A stretch of 64,000 nucleotides of DNA from CAYWXV01 sp964462535 (GTDB lineage: Bacteria > Bacteroidota > Ignavibacteria > OLB7): contig CAYWXV010000003.1 of the NCBI GenBank assembly GCA_964462535.1, positions 1-64,000 of the forward strand, in the 5' to 3' direction. Position numbers and translations under genes: made by a program. Each line of letters starts with the position of its first letter. Position 1 is the stretch's first letter. Below the pieces are notes generated by a model, which had not been told where the DNA came from, made no database searches, and was given only the letters and a program-made list of their open reading frames with translations. Shown here piece by piece: positions 32,000-42,600 of this stretch.

Positions 32000-34282
32000 C
32001 TATCGAAGGTTCATCGGGCCTGTGACGTCAGGGTCAATCTGCACGCCCGACGCAGTCACGGTTCCCCTGCGCAGTCCGTTTCCGAAACTGGTGACCCATA
32101 TCTCGTTCTTCCTGTAGGGATTGAAGAACACGCGCTCCGGCTGTCGAAATGGATACGAGGCGACCGGCGTGAATGCCGGGTTGGGGTCGTTCAGGTTTGA
32201 CGTGTATTGGAGTCCATCTGTCTCCGTCGTCATATAGGCGACGTTGGCGCTCGTCGGATCGATTGTTAGCGACGTCACCCTATCGCGTTCCGCAATCCGC
32301 TTCCAAGTCACGCCCCGATCCGTCGTGCGGTAAAGACCACCGAGCCCGTTGGGTGGGCCGCCCCATCCGCTGAAGACCCCGACGTACCACGTGTTCTGCG
32401 TTGCATCGTGTGGATCGATCACGACATCCTTCGTCCAGTAACGCATGCCGGCGTCCGAGCGGTCGGCCCAAGTATTCCCCTGATCCGTCGACACGAACAC
32501 ACCCGAGCTTGCCGTGAAGGCCCCGGGCCCGTTCCGGCGACCAGAATAGGAGCAAACCAGTGTGCCGTCGTTCAGCACTTTAATGTTGAACGCGTGTCCT
32601 TCAGTTCGAGGTGGGGTTGCCAGCTTTCTCCATGTCGACGAGAGCCCCTGATCGATGTTGTCGGAGACATAGATGCCCCCTTCGGAGCTGTGGATCACCG
32701 ATGCGTACATCCGATTTGGGCGCATTGGATCGAGCGCGATCCAAATGACAGGATGTTCGAAGTCATGAAGTGGCGACCAGGTCCTGCCATTGTCGGTCGA
32801 CGAGATGACACCCCCTGACCCTGCGTCGATGCGCGCGTCTTGCAGGTAGGTGCTTTGGTACATATCGTGCACGGACGAAACGGCGGCGTACGTGGTACCG
32901 TTGCTCGGATGCTTGAGTGCATAGTACATGGAATTGAGCGTGTGCCCCGAGTAGTCAAATGACCAGGATGCACCCCCGTCGGAACTCCGGATGCCACGAA
33001 TGTCGCTGAAGCAGCCGAGCATCGTAAGGCTGTCAAGCCACGCCACGCGCCACGAGGTCGTATTCTCTATCCCAATCCCGTGGTAGTACCGTCGTTGGGG
33101 CGTCTGCGTGGCGGCGGCGTGCTCGTCTGTCGAATCGACGTACGCCTGACGCCAGCTCGCTCCACCGTCGGTCGTCACGTGGGGAAAACCGAGGTCCGTG
33201 ATGATGACGCGATTGGGGTCGGTCGGGCAGACGTTGAAGCCCAAGGCGTACTCACCATACCACCACCCTCTGTCTCCTCCGTCTCCGCTCCATCCAGTTG
33301 CAACGTTGCCATTGTTTGTTGTCGTCAGGACACTTCTCCACGTTCCGCCACTGTCACTTGTCTTCAGAACAATCGGAACCGAATTGGCGCTACCTCCAGC
33401 AACGTAGGCGATCGAAGGATTCGAGCGCGCGCACGAAACGAAGTATGGGTAGAAGCCCTGCGGCACCTGACTCGTGTGCGAGACCCACGACGGACCGTTG
33501 TACCACATGGTGTAGAGTCCACGAAAGTTCGGTGCATCTGCTCCTGTAACGCCGGGATAGACGTCCCCCGAGCCGAGCGTGACCGCGTATAGGCGGAGCG
33601 ATGAGCCGCTCCCTGATCCGCAGAACGAGACAATGGCCTCGTCGCTGGGAATTCCCCGTCCACTATTGAGCTGGAACGTCGCCCCACCATCGCGGGAGAT
33701 CAACAGCCCCTGGCCAATGCCGATGTAGACGGTATCGGCATCGAAGTAGGCGCCGGCTATGTAGCACCCGTTTCCCGTGGTGTCTTTGTACCGCTGCGAC
33801 CACGACGCGCCCGCATCGGTTGAGAGGAACAGCGTGCTGTAATCCGAGACAACGATCCTGTCCGTTCTGTTCGGATCGGCGACCAGGTTCCATGCATCAC
33901 CCGCGGTAGGGTCTGACGGAATGGGGTTCCAGGTTACGCCGCGATCGTTCGTCTGATATGGTACACCTCCATCGTTCACCAAACCGAGTGTGTAGATGAT
34001 CCTTGGATCCGAGGTGAATTCCATCCGACCATACGCTCCGGTCGTCTCGATCTGACGGAAGTCGAGCGTGCTCCACTGCCGTCCGAAGTTCGTCGTGTGG
34101 AAGATCTCGGTCATATCGCAGCTGACGAAGATCTCGTCTACCTTGTGGGGGCTGATGGAGGGATTGAACAGTGCACCGCCACCACCTATGCCGACCGAGG
34201 TCCATACCGCTGGCTGCGAACGGAGCGGCAGGATGCTGAAAACGAACAGAGGGAGCATCAAACGGAGTGAACGACCGAGCAT
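32000..34282 (-). CDS. Exported BNR/Asp-box repeat protein (sialidase/GH74-like propeller)
   Basis: A 760-residue exported protein, signal peptide about residues 1-22 (MLGRSLRLMLPLFVFSILPL). The start ATG (complement of 34280-34282) is fixed by an AGGAGG eight bases upstream (34291-34296 on this strand), one of the clearest Shine-Dalgarno sites in the window. The body contains about nine Asp-box motifs of the form SxDxGxTW (STDAGASW, TSDSGGTW, SSDGGASW, STDNGRTW, STDQGNTW, TTDRGVTW and others). This indicates one or two beta-propellers of the sialidase/xyloglucanase (GH74/Vps10-like) type. I could not place catalytic acids with confidence, so a binding role is as likely as glycoside hydrolysis. 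Unlike the other large exported proteins here it has no T9SS C-terminal sorting domain. Confidence 0.78.
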   Translation of the reverse strand: MLGRSLRLMLPLFVFSILPLRSQPAVWTSVGIGGGGALFNPSISPHKVDEIFVSCDMTEIFHTTNFGRQWSTLDFRQIETTGAYGRMEFTSDPRIIYTLGLVNDGGVPYQTNDRGVTWNPIPSDPTAGDAWNLVADPNRTDRIVVSDYSTLFLSTDAGASWSQRYKDTTGNGCYIAGAYFDADTVYIGIGQGLLISRDGGATFQLNSGRGIPSDEAIVSFCGSGSGSSLRLYAVTLGSGDVYPGVTGADAPNFRGLYTMWYNGPSWVSHTSQVPQGFYPYFVSCARSNPSIAYVAGGSANSVPIVLKTSDSGGTWRSVLTTTNNGNVATGWSGDGGDRGWWYGEYALGFNVCPTDPNRVIITDLGFPHVTTDGGASWRQAYVDSTDEHAAATQTPQRRYYHGIGIENTTSWRVAWLDSLTMLGCFSDIRGIRSSDGGASWSFDYSGHTLNSMYYALKHPSNGTTYAAVSSVHDMYQSTYLQDARIDAGSGGVISSTDNGRTWSPLHDFEHPVIWIALDPMRPNRMYASVIHSSEGGIYVSDNIDQGLSSTWRKLATPPRTEGHAFNIKVLNDGTLVCSYSGRRNGPGAFTASSGVFVSTDQGNTWADRSDAGMRYWTKDVVIDPHDATQNTWYVGVFSGWGGPPNGLGGLYRTTDRGVTWKRIAERDRVTSLTIDPTSANVAYMTTETDGLQYTSNLNDPNPAFTPVASYPFRQPERVFFNPYRKNEIWVTSFGNGLRRGTVTASGVQIDPDVTGPMNLR

Positions 34283-34290
34283 GACAATAT

Positions 34291-34296
34291 CCTCCT
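34291..34296 (-). promoter_or_regulatory. Strong ribosome-binding site of the BNR-repeat gene
   Basis: AGGAGG on the minus strand, eight bases before the ATG complementary to 34280-34282. It decides this start over an in-frame codon 15 triplets upstream. It is notable because many Bacteroidota genes lack such sites. Confidence 0.75.
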
Positions 34297-34459
34297 GATG
34301 GAAATCGGGGAGCCGGGCTGGTGACACAACTTGCAGGACGTATGAAGATACGGCGCGGCCCCGTACGCACTCCGCGACTCTCCTCTGAATTTCACGCGGT
34401 CATTCCATAGATTCCGACACAATCCGGCTCCTCCAGTTCCTTCTTCGATTCGAGCCAGT

Positions 34460-35578
34460 ATGCCTCAACGATTCCCGACGATCATCGCGCTCCTTGGCGT
34501 CATCACCGTTCTTCCCCTCGCAACCGATTCGCTCCTTGCTTGCACCACATTCTCAGTTGTGCAGGAGACTGCACGGATCTTTGGGAAGAACTACGACTGG
34601 GAGATAGGGGATGGGCTGGTCGTGATCAATCCGCGCGGGTTGATTCGCGGTGGGGACTCCACGTGGCCGATCGAGGGCGTTCCGTCACGTCGAGCGTTGA
34701 TGTGGAGGGCGAAGTACGGGAGCGTAACGTTCAACCAGTATGGTGTGGGTCATCCCATCGGCGGCATGAACGAAAGAGGGCTTGTGGTTGAAACGATGTG
34801 GCTGAAGACCTCCCGATATCCGATGGTCGACACACTCCCGTCGATTGGTGTGCTCGACTGGGTACAGTACCAGCTGGACTGCCATGCAACGGTCGATGAG
34901 ATTCTTTCGCATCTCGACCGCGTCAACATCGCGTCAAAGATCCCCGTCCACTTTCACGTAGCAGACACGACGGGGGCTGCAGCCATTATCGAATTCATCG
35001 ACGGAAAGCTCATCACGCGTACGGGCGATGATGCCCCGGTCAAGATTCTCACGAACACTCCCTACCAGACCTCGCTTGACTACCTCTTTACATGCGCCGG
35101 ATTTGGAGGGACCGTAGCGCCAACGACCGCCACATCGCTCGATCGCTTTGCCCGTGCTGCGGCCCTGGTCCGCGACGCACCGACGGATGGAGGAAAGCGT
35201 AATCTCATCGAGTATGGATTCTACGTTCTCGATCAGGTGGCGCAGGAGAGACTGACACAGTGGAGCGTGATCTACGATCTTCGGCGCCGCCGCATTCACT
35301 TCCGGACCCAGACACATCGAAACGTCAAGTACATTGACGTGCGGCCAATCAACTTCGAGTGCTCCGAACCGGTGATGATCATGAATATCGAGCAGCGACC
35401 CGCAGGTGCCATCGCACGCCGCTTCCAGCCGTTCACGATCGAAGCGAACCGCGACTTGTTGCTGAAGACGTTCCGTGCGACGGACTTTCTGAAGAGTGTG
35501 CAGGATTCACAACTCGAGGCACTTGCTGCCGAGCCCGCGCAGCTCCGTTGCGACGATCGAATTCAGCCGCTCCGGTAA
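34460..35578 (+). CDS. Exported linear-amide C-N hydrolase (choloylglycine hydrolase / Ntn family)
   Basis: A 372-residue exported protein of the cholylglycine/penicillin-V acylase family. The hydrophobic N-terminus (residues 5-27) is followed by Cys28-Thr-Thr-Phe, the usual N-terminal nucleophile start of these hydrolases, so cleavage before Cys28 would generate the active enzyme. Further family marks: RIFGKNYDWE, a Gly-Gly-Met-Asn-Glu-Arg-Gly turn (GGMNERGLVVE) and LTNTPYQTSLDYL. It hydrolyses amide bonds of acyl-amino compounds in the family; substrates here might be N-acyl amino acids, acyl-homoserine lactones or beta-lactams. Oddly, the sequence around the nucleophile, LLAC, also reads as a lipobox. 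Monocistronic, with the BNR gene diverging upstream. Confidence 0.85.
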   Translation: MPQRFPTIIALLGVITVLPLATDSLLACTTFSVVQETARIFGKNYDWEIGDGLVVINPRGLIRGGDSTWPIEGVPSRRALMWRAKYGSVTFNQYGVGHPIGGMNERGLVVETMWLKTSRYPMVDTLPSIGVLDWVQYQLDCHATVDEILSHLDRVNIASKIPVHFHVADTTGAAAIIEFIDGKLITRTGDDAPVKILTNTPYQTSLDYLFTCAGFGGTVAPTTATSLDRFARAAALVRDAPTDGGKRNLIEYGFYVLDQVAQERLTQWSVIYDLRRRRIHFRTQTHRNVKYIDVRPINFECSEPVMIMNIEQRPAGAIARRFQPFTIEANRDLLLKTFRATDFLKSVQDSQLEALAAEPAQLRCDDRIQPLR

Positions 35579-35642
35579 ATAACGTTGTGACAGATACTGC
35601 ACGCGCCTATTTTGCCCGGTATGGGAAACGTATTGGATCGTA

Positions 35643-35657
35643 GACTCAAAATGAGTC
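35643..35657. promoter_or_regulatory. Small inverted repeat over the MarR start codon
   Basis: GACTC-AAAAT-GAGTC, with the ATG of the MarR gene in the centre. MarR proteins often bind a palindrome in their own promoter, but here the arms are only five bases and lie on the start codon, so this may be chance. Confidence 0.2.
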
Positions 35658-36097
35658 GTTTCGAGAGCCCGTATCACGAGTCGATGCTCAATCTCCTTCT
35701 GGCCGCCGACTTCATGAACGGACAGATCGAATCGGCATGTGGCGAATACGGACTCTCTCACCCTCAATACAACATCTTGCGGATTCTGCGTGGCGTTCAT
35801 CCCAGCGGGTATCCCTGTGGGGAGATCGCCAGTCGGATGCTCAATCGCGCGCCCGACATCACAAGACGCCTGGATGTGCTGGAAAAGGGGGAGTATGTCG
35901 TCCGTGACCGACTCTCGACGGACCGGCGAGTCGTTGTCACGCGAATCACACAGAAGGGACTCGACCTGCTTTCCGAGATGGAGCCGCGCATGAAGGAGAT
36001 CATAGGGGCGATGACAACACGCATCTCAGAAGCAGAGGCCACTACGCTCTCTGTGATCGCTGAGAAGATCTATGCTGAGGAAGGGGTCGAGCATTAG
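35651..36097 (+). CDS. MarR-family transcriptional regulator
   Basis: About 148 residues from ATG 35651. Winged-helix DNA-binding domain: LSHPQYNILRILRGVHPSG, the recognition-helix region CGEIASRMLNRAPDITRRLD, wing with KGEYVVRDRLSTDRRVVVTR, and the closing QKGLDLLSEME. Long first and last helices form the dimer interface. MarR proteins usually repress neighbouring genes until a phenolic or other small ligand, or an oxidised Cys, relieves them. The NmrA-like gene 137 bases downstream on the same strand is a candidate target. A TTG at 35612 would add 13 residues with no clear role. Confidence 0.88.
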   Translation: MSRFESPYHESMLNLLLAADFMNGQIESACGEYGLSHPQYNILRILRGVHPSGYPCGEIASRMLNRAPDITRRLDVLEKGEYVVRDRLSTDRRVVVTRITQKGLDLLSEMEPRMKEIIGAMTTRISEAEATTLSVIAEKIYAEEGVEH

Positions 36098-36234
36098 CGC
36101 ATGCCCGTCGGCGAAGTGCCTGCCGTAGCGGATGGTGTAGCATCAGGAAGTATGCGGGGGTGCGCTCGCTGGTTGGAGGTCATGCGTAGGGCGCGATGCT
36201 CCCGACGATTCGATTTCGAACTCACGGTATCGTT

Positions 36235-37047
36235 ATGCCTCCCACCATTCTTCTTTCGCTCGCCGCAAGTCATCTCGGGAAATCCATTTCGCGGAGTCTA
36301 ATAACGCGGGGACATGTGGCCAGGACCGTCGTCTGGAACGGTCATGGAGAGACCGAAGTAAATGCGTGGGGCGAACGCCACAGTGTGTTGACTGGGCCAC
36401 GTGCGGACGACGTCTCGGACCTCTTTCACGGCATCACCACCCTCATCCTTCTTTCACCAACCGTGGACAACCAGGATGATCTCGTGATGCCTCTGATTGA
36501 CGAGGCGGCGCGCCGCGGGCTCGCGCGCGTCGTGAAGGTGAGCACGCTGGGTTCTCATGTCGAGCCGGGCATCGCCTTCGGTCGACGGCATCGTGTGATC
36601 GAGAAGGCGCTGATCGAACGCGACATCCCGCACGTGATCGTCCGGTCGGCCGTGTTCGTCGATAATCTGGAGCGTCGCTGGCGTGTGTTCATGGATGAAG
36701 ACACGCTTGCGCTTCCTATAGGGAGCGAACTGGTGAATTGGGTCGACAGCCGTGACGTCGCGGAGGTGATTGCGGAGGTGGCGACAGTGGATGGGCACAT
36801 CGGAAGGGAGTATGATGTCACTTCACGCGAGCCACGCTCGGGGCACGGAGTCGCTGAACTCTACCCCACTAGCAAGGGATACCCACGTAGGTTCATCGAC
36901 ATCACTGACGACGAAGCCAAAGTGCGTCTGGCGGCGACCGGGCTCGATCCGTGGTATGTCAACGGCGTGCTCGAGGTGTTCGGCATTACAAAGAGGGGAA
37001 TCACGGCCATGGTCTCTGCGACTGTCGAGCACTTGTTAGAGAGGTAG
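36235..37047 (+). CDS. NmrA/NAD(P)-binding family protein with altered nucleotide motif
   Basis: About 270 residues of atypical SDR (NmrA-like) fold. Recognisable parts: GRHVARTVVW-like second strand region (RGHVARTVVWN), TLILLSPTV, a central VVKVSTLGS, RRHRVIEKALIERDIPHVIV then RSAVFVDNL, and a NWVDSRDVAEVIAEV segment, all typical of NmrA/HSCARG and azoreductase-like NAD(P)H sensors. The N-terminal loop that normally reads GxTGxxG is LAASHLGKSI, so dinucleotide binding may be weakened or changed. ATG 36235 is preferred; an ATG at 36196 would add 13 residues. Possible roles are quinone reduction or redox sensing, together with the MarR regulator upstream. Confidence 0.75.
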   Translation: MPPTILLSLAASHLGKSISRSLITRGHVARTVVWNGHGETEVNAWGERHSVLTGPRADDVSDLFHGITTLILLSPTVDNQDDLVMPLIDEAARRGLARVVKVSTLGSHVEPGIAFGRRHRVIEKALIERDIPHVIVRSAVFVDNLERRWRVFMDEDTLALPIGSELVNWVDSRDVAEVIAEVATVDGHIGREYDVTSREPRSGHGVAELYPTSKGYPRRFIDITDDEAKVRLAATGLDPWYVNGVLEVFGITKRGITAMVSATVEHLLER

Positions 37048-37090
37048 CGGAGCCGTAACCGCAACGTGTTTCTGGGTCGCTGCTACGAAG

Positions 37091-39532
37091 CTACCTCCTA
37101 AGCATTGTGACGCTTCGTCGGCCATGAGATTCCACCACCACGAGGTACGTTCCGGTCACGAGAGACTCAGTAGACACATGCGCCAACCCACCTTCGTTCA
37201 CGACGTGTAGCACTCGCCTCCCCAGCATGTCAACGATGGAGACGTCGATCGGCGCACCGTCGATCGACGCGAACGAAAGGTCGCTGAAGCCAGTAGTAAT
37301 CGAGAGCCAGCTGGGAAGATAATCGGAGAGCGGAACGGATGAGGTCGTCTTGGTCCATCGCGCCAGATAGGGGATGAAGCGACCTCCAACATGTGTGAAG
37401 GCGCCGCCAACATAGACCTCGGTGTTGTTCGCCGCAATCGCACGACCCTGCGGCACGGTTGAGCCAGCAATCCCGCTTCCGAGCGTTCCCCACCGACCGG
37501 TGGTCGTATCCCATCGTCCAACGTTTCGCAGCTCGATAGACCCCGATCGCTCGAAGACGCCGGCTGCCCATACGCCACCGCCACCCACTGCGAGCCCGTA
37601 CACGCCGGTCTCATTCGTTCCCTCCAGTCCATCGCCCAGGCGATCCCAGTAACCCGGTTCGACAATCCAACGCGCAATGTGCGGAGCGCTCAGGACGCCC
37701 GCAGTGACGAAGTCTCCCCCCACGTAGACCGTGACCCCGGATCCAGCAAGAGCCCGTACCGGGCCGCTGACGCCGGATCCGAGTGGCACCCAACCACCAT
37801 TACGCGGATTGTACTGAGCGATGTTATGGGCATCGATGTCGCCGATCGACGTGAAGTCCCCGCCGAATACGACGCGGGACCCAGCCGCCGCAATCGCATA
37901 CACTGGCCCATTCGGCGATCCTTTCGGATCCCACCAGGTACGGGTTCCTATGTCGAATGCCGCAAGATTCTGGAGGTTGAGAGTGCCGCGTCGCAGACGG
38001 AAGTCTCCGCCGACATACAGTGTCGATCCGTCAACCAGGAGGGCATGAATCGTTCCAGTCACCCCTTCATCGAAATCGATTCCGACCACCTCCCACGTTC
38101 CTGAAGCGGGGTCGAGCACCGCGATGTTTGACGCGGCTACGTCATGCGCGGCATTGAACCTTCCTCCGATCCAGATCTTTCCTCCCCCGACAGCGATGGC
38201 ATTAACGGGTCCATCGGTGCCATCACCAATCGGGTCCCACGACATGGTCCCCTCGTCCCATCTGGCGAAGCGTGGTGCCAGGCGCCCTGCAACCGATCGA
38301 AACAGCCCTCCTGCATAGACCTTCGATCCATCCAGCGCTAACGCGTACACGTGGTTCGTCGGTCCCGCTCCACCCAGGTCCGTTGCGACGGCACTCCAGG
38401 CCGCGCCGCTCCAGGCCGCCAGTCCGAAGATCGTCTTGTCGTACACGCCATTGAATTCGCCACCCACGATCGCACGACCGGCGTGGACGGCAATTGTATT
38501 GACGGCACCCTGAACATCGCCCCCCATGACGTTCCATGAGCTACCACTCAGTCTAACGACACCTGTCACGTCGGTGAATCCTGCGCCGGTGAACGGTCCG
38601 CCGACGATCAAATCGGATCCGAAACGGGCGACCGCATAGGCGCTCCCTCTCAGATTCTGCGTTGGGACGACGTAGCCGCGCCACGACTCCGAGTCAGGAT
38701 TCCACTCGGATACGCCAACAACCTCGACCAGGCCCGCCCGAGTGAATTCACCGGCCACAATCACTTTTCCGTCGTCGATCAGAATGTCGTGGACGCGGGC
38801 GTTGGCGCCATCGTTGGGTACCACTCCAAGCGCTCGCCACGTCGTTCCATCCCATCGTGCCAGATTCTTCGCCGGCGACGATCCAACCAGATCGAATCGG
38901 CCCCCCACGTAGAGGTCACCCCCGAGCGTGTCGATCGCATACACGGAAGCGACGTCGTCATTTATGACGGATATGGGGTCGATCGCGGTGAACAGGAATG
39001 TCGACGTATCGAAATTCGCGATTCCATGGGCCGACTCGTTCCCGGCAACCCGGAAGTCGCCGCCCACCACTCCTTTCCCGTTGAAAAAACCAATGGCTCG
39101 CACGACACTGTCGACACCGTTTGCACCACGATCCACAATCGGCTCCCATTCCGATGTTGCGAACGACCATCTTGCGAAATTGCGGGCCTCAACTCCCCCC
39201 GCAGTGTCGAAGTATCCGCCGACATAGAGCCAATCCCCGATCACCGCCAGACTGAAGACTTCCCCCGAGATTCCGGCCCCGAGTGGAATCCACTTTCGTG
39301 GGGACTCCTGCATGAGAGCGACGCCGTGAATCGCCTCGCCGTCGATCGTGGTGAATCTGCCAGCGACAATCAGACCGTGAGAAGTGGAGAGGGACGCGTT
39401 GATCACCCCATCCACGCCGGGTCCAGAGAAGCCGAGATCCCAGAAGACATCGTCCGGATCGGTTTGCGCCGTGACGGTTGTTGCGATGACGAGGAGGGTG
39501 ACGAGTGCGTAGCGGAGGTTGATCGAGAACAT
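37091..39532 (-). CDS. T9SS-targeted beta-propeller repeat protein, copy 3 of cluster
   Basis: About 813 residues with a signal peptide (MFSINLRYALVTLLVIATTV, ending TAQ). The body is made of about 14 copies of a 45- to 60-residue repeat with core (Y/V)xGGxF-x-x-xG, a following ARW or similar, and W-x-x-L/I-G (for example YVGGYFDTAGG, IVAGEFTRAGL, YVGGDFVTAGV, YVGGAFTHVGG). It resembles Rax2-like or delta-60-type beta-propellers. The last 80 residues form a type A Por-secretion sorting domain (ending with GTYLVVVESHGRRSVTMLRR), so the protein should cross the outer membrane through T9SS and stay on the surface. The mature start TDPDDVFWDLGFSGPGVDG parallels that of the gene at 43456. An adhesin or glycan-binding surface protein is plausible; no enzyme motif. 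Confidence 0.82.
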   Translation of the reverse strand: MFSINLRYALVTLLVIATTVTAQTDPDDVFWDLGFSGPGVDGVINASLSTSHGLIVAGRFTTIDGEAIHGVALMQESPRKWIPLGAGISGEVFSLAVIGDWLYVGGYFDTAGGVEARNFARWSFATSEWEPIVDRGANGVDSVVRAIGFFNGKGVVGGDFRVAGNESAHGIANFDTSTFLFTAIDPISVINDDVASVYAIDTLGGDLYVGGRFDLVGSSPAKNLARWDGTTWRALGVVPNDGANARVHDILIDDGKVIVAGEFTRAGLVEVVGVSEWNPDSESWRGYVVPTQNLRGSAYAVARFGSDLIVGGPFTGAGFTDVTGVVRLSGSSWNVMGGDVQGAVNTIAVHAGRAIVGGEFNGVYDKTIFGLAAWSGAAWSAVATDLGGAGPTNHVYALALDGSKVYAGGLFRSVAGRLAPRFARWDEGTMSWDPIGDGTDGPVNAIAVGGGKIWIGGRFNAAHDVAASNIAVLDPASGTWEVVGIDFDEGVTGTIHALLVDGSTLYVGGDFRLRRGTLNLQNLAAFDIGTRTWWDPKGSPNGPVYAIAAAGSRVVFGGDFTSIGDIDAHNIAQYNPRNGGWVPLGSGVSGPVRALAGSGVTVYVGGDFVTAGVLSAPHIARWIVEPGYWDRLGDGLEGTNETGVYGLAVGGGGVWAAGVFERSGSIELRNVGRWDTTTGRWGTLGSGIAGSTVPQGRAIAANNTEVYVGGAFTHVGGRFIPYLARWTKTTSSVPLSDYLPSWLSITTGFSDLSFASIDGAPIDVSIVDMLGRRVLHVVNEGGLAHVSTESLVTGTYLVVVESHGRRSVTMLRR

Positions 39533-39610
39533 GGTACCACCATAGATGCGCAAGGCCACAAAGATCAACGAATCTCTCTGTGGCGTGGCGATGGAGTCGT
39601 CAGAATCCCT

Positions 39611-42600
39611 TTAGCGAAGAACGACGATGGGTGCGAGGAAGCTCTCACCATCGCGTGTCACACGACAGAAGTAGCGGCCGGACGGGAGGGAGGAGACGTC
39701 GATAACGAGCATCGACTCACCGCCGGTGACGCGCGTCGAAGCCGTTGCTATCACAACCTCACCATTGGAACCTAGCAGCGTAACATCGATGCGCCCCGCC
39801 TGTTCAAACTCGAGATGGAGCGTGGTGATGTCACGTGCGGGGTTCGGCGCAACGCGAATACGCGATCGACCAGCGGGATTCTCTATGGGCTCGCCCGGTA
39901 CGCCGAGCGTTCCGCACTTGATCCACTCACCGACGTAGGATGAAGGATATATCCCAGCGATCTGGAACTGCCCGCCAACCCAGGTCCCCGATCCATCCGC
40001 AAGCGGAGCAAGGGCGAACGACTCTGCGTCGCCCAGAGTATAGAGGGAATCACCAATTGACTGACCAAACGTCGAGGTGTCGATGACGATGTCCTTGACA
40101 CCGCTCCCCAACGACAGCCACGACCCACGATCGTACCGCGCAACGCCGGCTGATGCCGCTCCGCCAATTCCGCTGAACTTCCCAGCGACGTAGAGTTCGT
40201 TCCGTGGCGAGAATGCAAGCGCGTTGATGCGACCCGCGGAAGAGTCAAAGATGCTCCACGTCCCCGCGTTGAAACGATGGAGGGCATAGCGAGGAGCGAA
40301 CCCTGTAATGTTGCCTATGATGTCGCGGAGCGTGTCGATCCGCGATGCCGCGACGATCACCGACTCGTTGTTGCCCGCAATCGCGTAGACCTGTGCGATC
40401 CCTCCCCGTGGCGCGCTCCAGGTAGAAGACGATGCGACGTATTCACCAAGATTCGAGATGGCGTTCGTTCCGATTCGGGCGAACGCTCCACCGATGAAAA
40501 GGCTCCCGTCAAACGTGCCGATTGCACGAACCTCGCCGGGGGTATCATCGGCCCGACGAACGTCCGCGTCGCCGACCCGCGACCACGTTCCGCTGGCGGT
40601 ATTCCAACCCGCAAGCGACGTTGCCGCTGTCGAACCGGCCCGCGTGAACCGCCCACCCACGTAGAGCATAGTACCATCGAAGTGGAGGGAGCGGACGATA
40701 CCAGGTGTCGTATTCAGGGTTACGCCCTCGGCGAGTGGCGACCAGCGAATACCGTCCCAGCGGGCTATGCTGCTGGCAGGAGAGAAGCCGGCCGAATCGA
40801 ACTGGCCGCCAACATAGAGATCGCCATTTGGCGCCAGCGCGATGGCATCGATGAATGGAGTCGTTCCTCCGGTCACACCACCCCCTACAGTCAGCCACTT
40901 CGTTCCGTTCCAGCGAGCGATGCCGTTGACCGCCACACCACCCGACGTACGAAATGCACCGCCGACGTAGAGTTCGTCGTTCTTGAGTGCCATAGCCAGC
41001 ACTGGCCCCCCTAGTCCGATGCGGGGATCCGCGCCAAGCGCAGTCCAACCAGACTGCGCAAATCGCGCGACGTGATTGGCCCGGACGCCTCCAACATCCA
41101 CAAAGTCACCACCAATGACGATGTCTCCTCGATCGACCACGATCGCTCGGACAGGTCCGTTTGGAGAACCGGCAAGATTTCTCCAACCCCCCGCCGAACC
41201 GATTGTGAGGAACGGGACACTCGTTGCTCCGAACGTCGAGAAGTCACCGCCAAGGATGTACTCACCACCGCGTCGTGTAATGGACCGGACCGGTCCGTTC
41301 GGTGCAGCACCAATCGAGGACCATGTGCCCGCCGTCCACCGAGCGAAATAGGGGATGTCGGCGTTGGATGCTTTCGTGAATTCGCCGCCGACCAGCAATG
41401 TGTCGCCATAGACGGCGAGGACCGAGACGGGGGCGTTCACGCCGGTACCAAGCACATTCCATGTCGAGCCGTCCCAATGGGCGACATAGTTCACCTGCTT
41501 CCCGCCAGCACGCGTGAACAAGCCTCCGGCGTACACGTTGCTTCCATTCGCCGCTACCGATGCGACGAAGGCATAGTTGGTATCCCCGGAAATGCCGCCG
41601 CCGACGGCACTCCAGGCGTTCGATCCCAGGTCGAGTCGGGCGATCCGCGGGGATGAAACGCCTCCGGCGCTCTCGAACGCCCCCCCAGCGTAAAGGTTTG
41701 TTCCATCGATGGAGAGCGAAAAGACATACGGCGTTGGTCCGGCAACACCACCAGCGACCGGTCCCCAGGCCGATCCATCCCACTTTGCGACACCAACTGC
41801 GGCCGCGCCCCCTGCCTCGTTGAATATCCCTCCCACAAAGAGCTCGCCGGTCGACGAGATTGCCATCGTCCGAACAAATGCACCCGGATCGGTGATCCCA
41901 CTTCCGAGCGGGGACCAGCTTTCGGAGGTCCTGTTGAATCTTGCAACGCGTCGCGCACTCACGTCACCGATGCGCTGAAAGTCGCCGCCGACATAGAGGT
42001 CGTCGTTGTAGATCGCCATCGTATAGATGTTCCCGTCCACGCCGTTTCCGCTTCCGGTGAGGGAGTCACCGAGGCCGCCCCAGGAGCGACGGACCGTGTC
42101 CCAGCGTGCTATTGCCGTTACCGGTGTCGTTCCGGCCGTGGTGAACGAGCCGCCACCGATAATCCACCCACCGATTGCACCGACCGCTGCAACTGAAGCT
42201 GGTGTACCTCCCGTCATGCCTTCCGCCAATCCTTGCCATTCTCCGCTTCGCCACGCCGCAATTCCGTTCACGGTCAGCGTACCCGATCGCTTGAATTCTC
42301 CTCCAGCCACAAGTGCATTCCCGATTGAAGCGAGGGAGAGCACGGTGCCGTCAAGCCCTGCATTCAGACCGCTCCAGGCGACACTGTTCCAACGAGCGAT
42401 GTGTTGGACCGACACTCCACCGGCATTCGTGAACTCGCCACCAGCAAAGAGTGCCCCCTGGTGCCACGCAAGTGCTCGGACGACGCTGTTCGTTCCGGTG
42501 CCGAGCGCCTGAAAGTGTCCACCCACAACATTGATCGACGCAACGTTTGCTGCCTGAATCGTTCCCAGTTGTGAGAATGACCCGCCGACATAGACGATTG

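Noticed and set aside
38789..39775. 328-codon plus-strand frame
   Set aside because: Antisense across the end of one T9SS repeat gene and the start of another; no domain.
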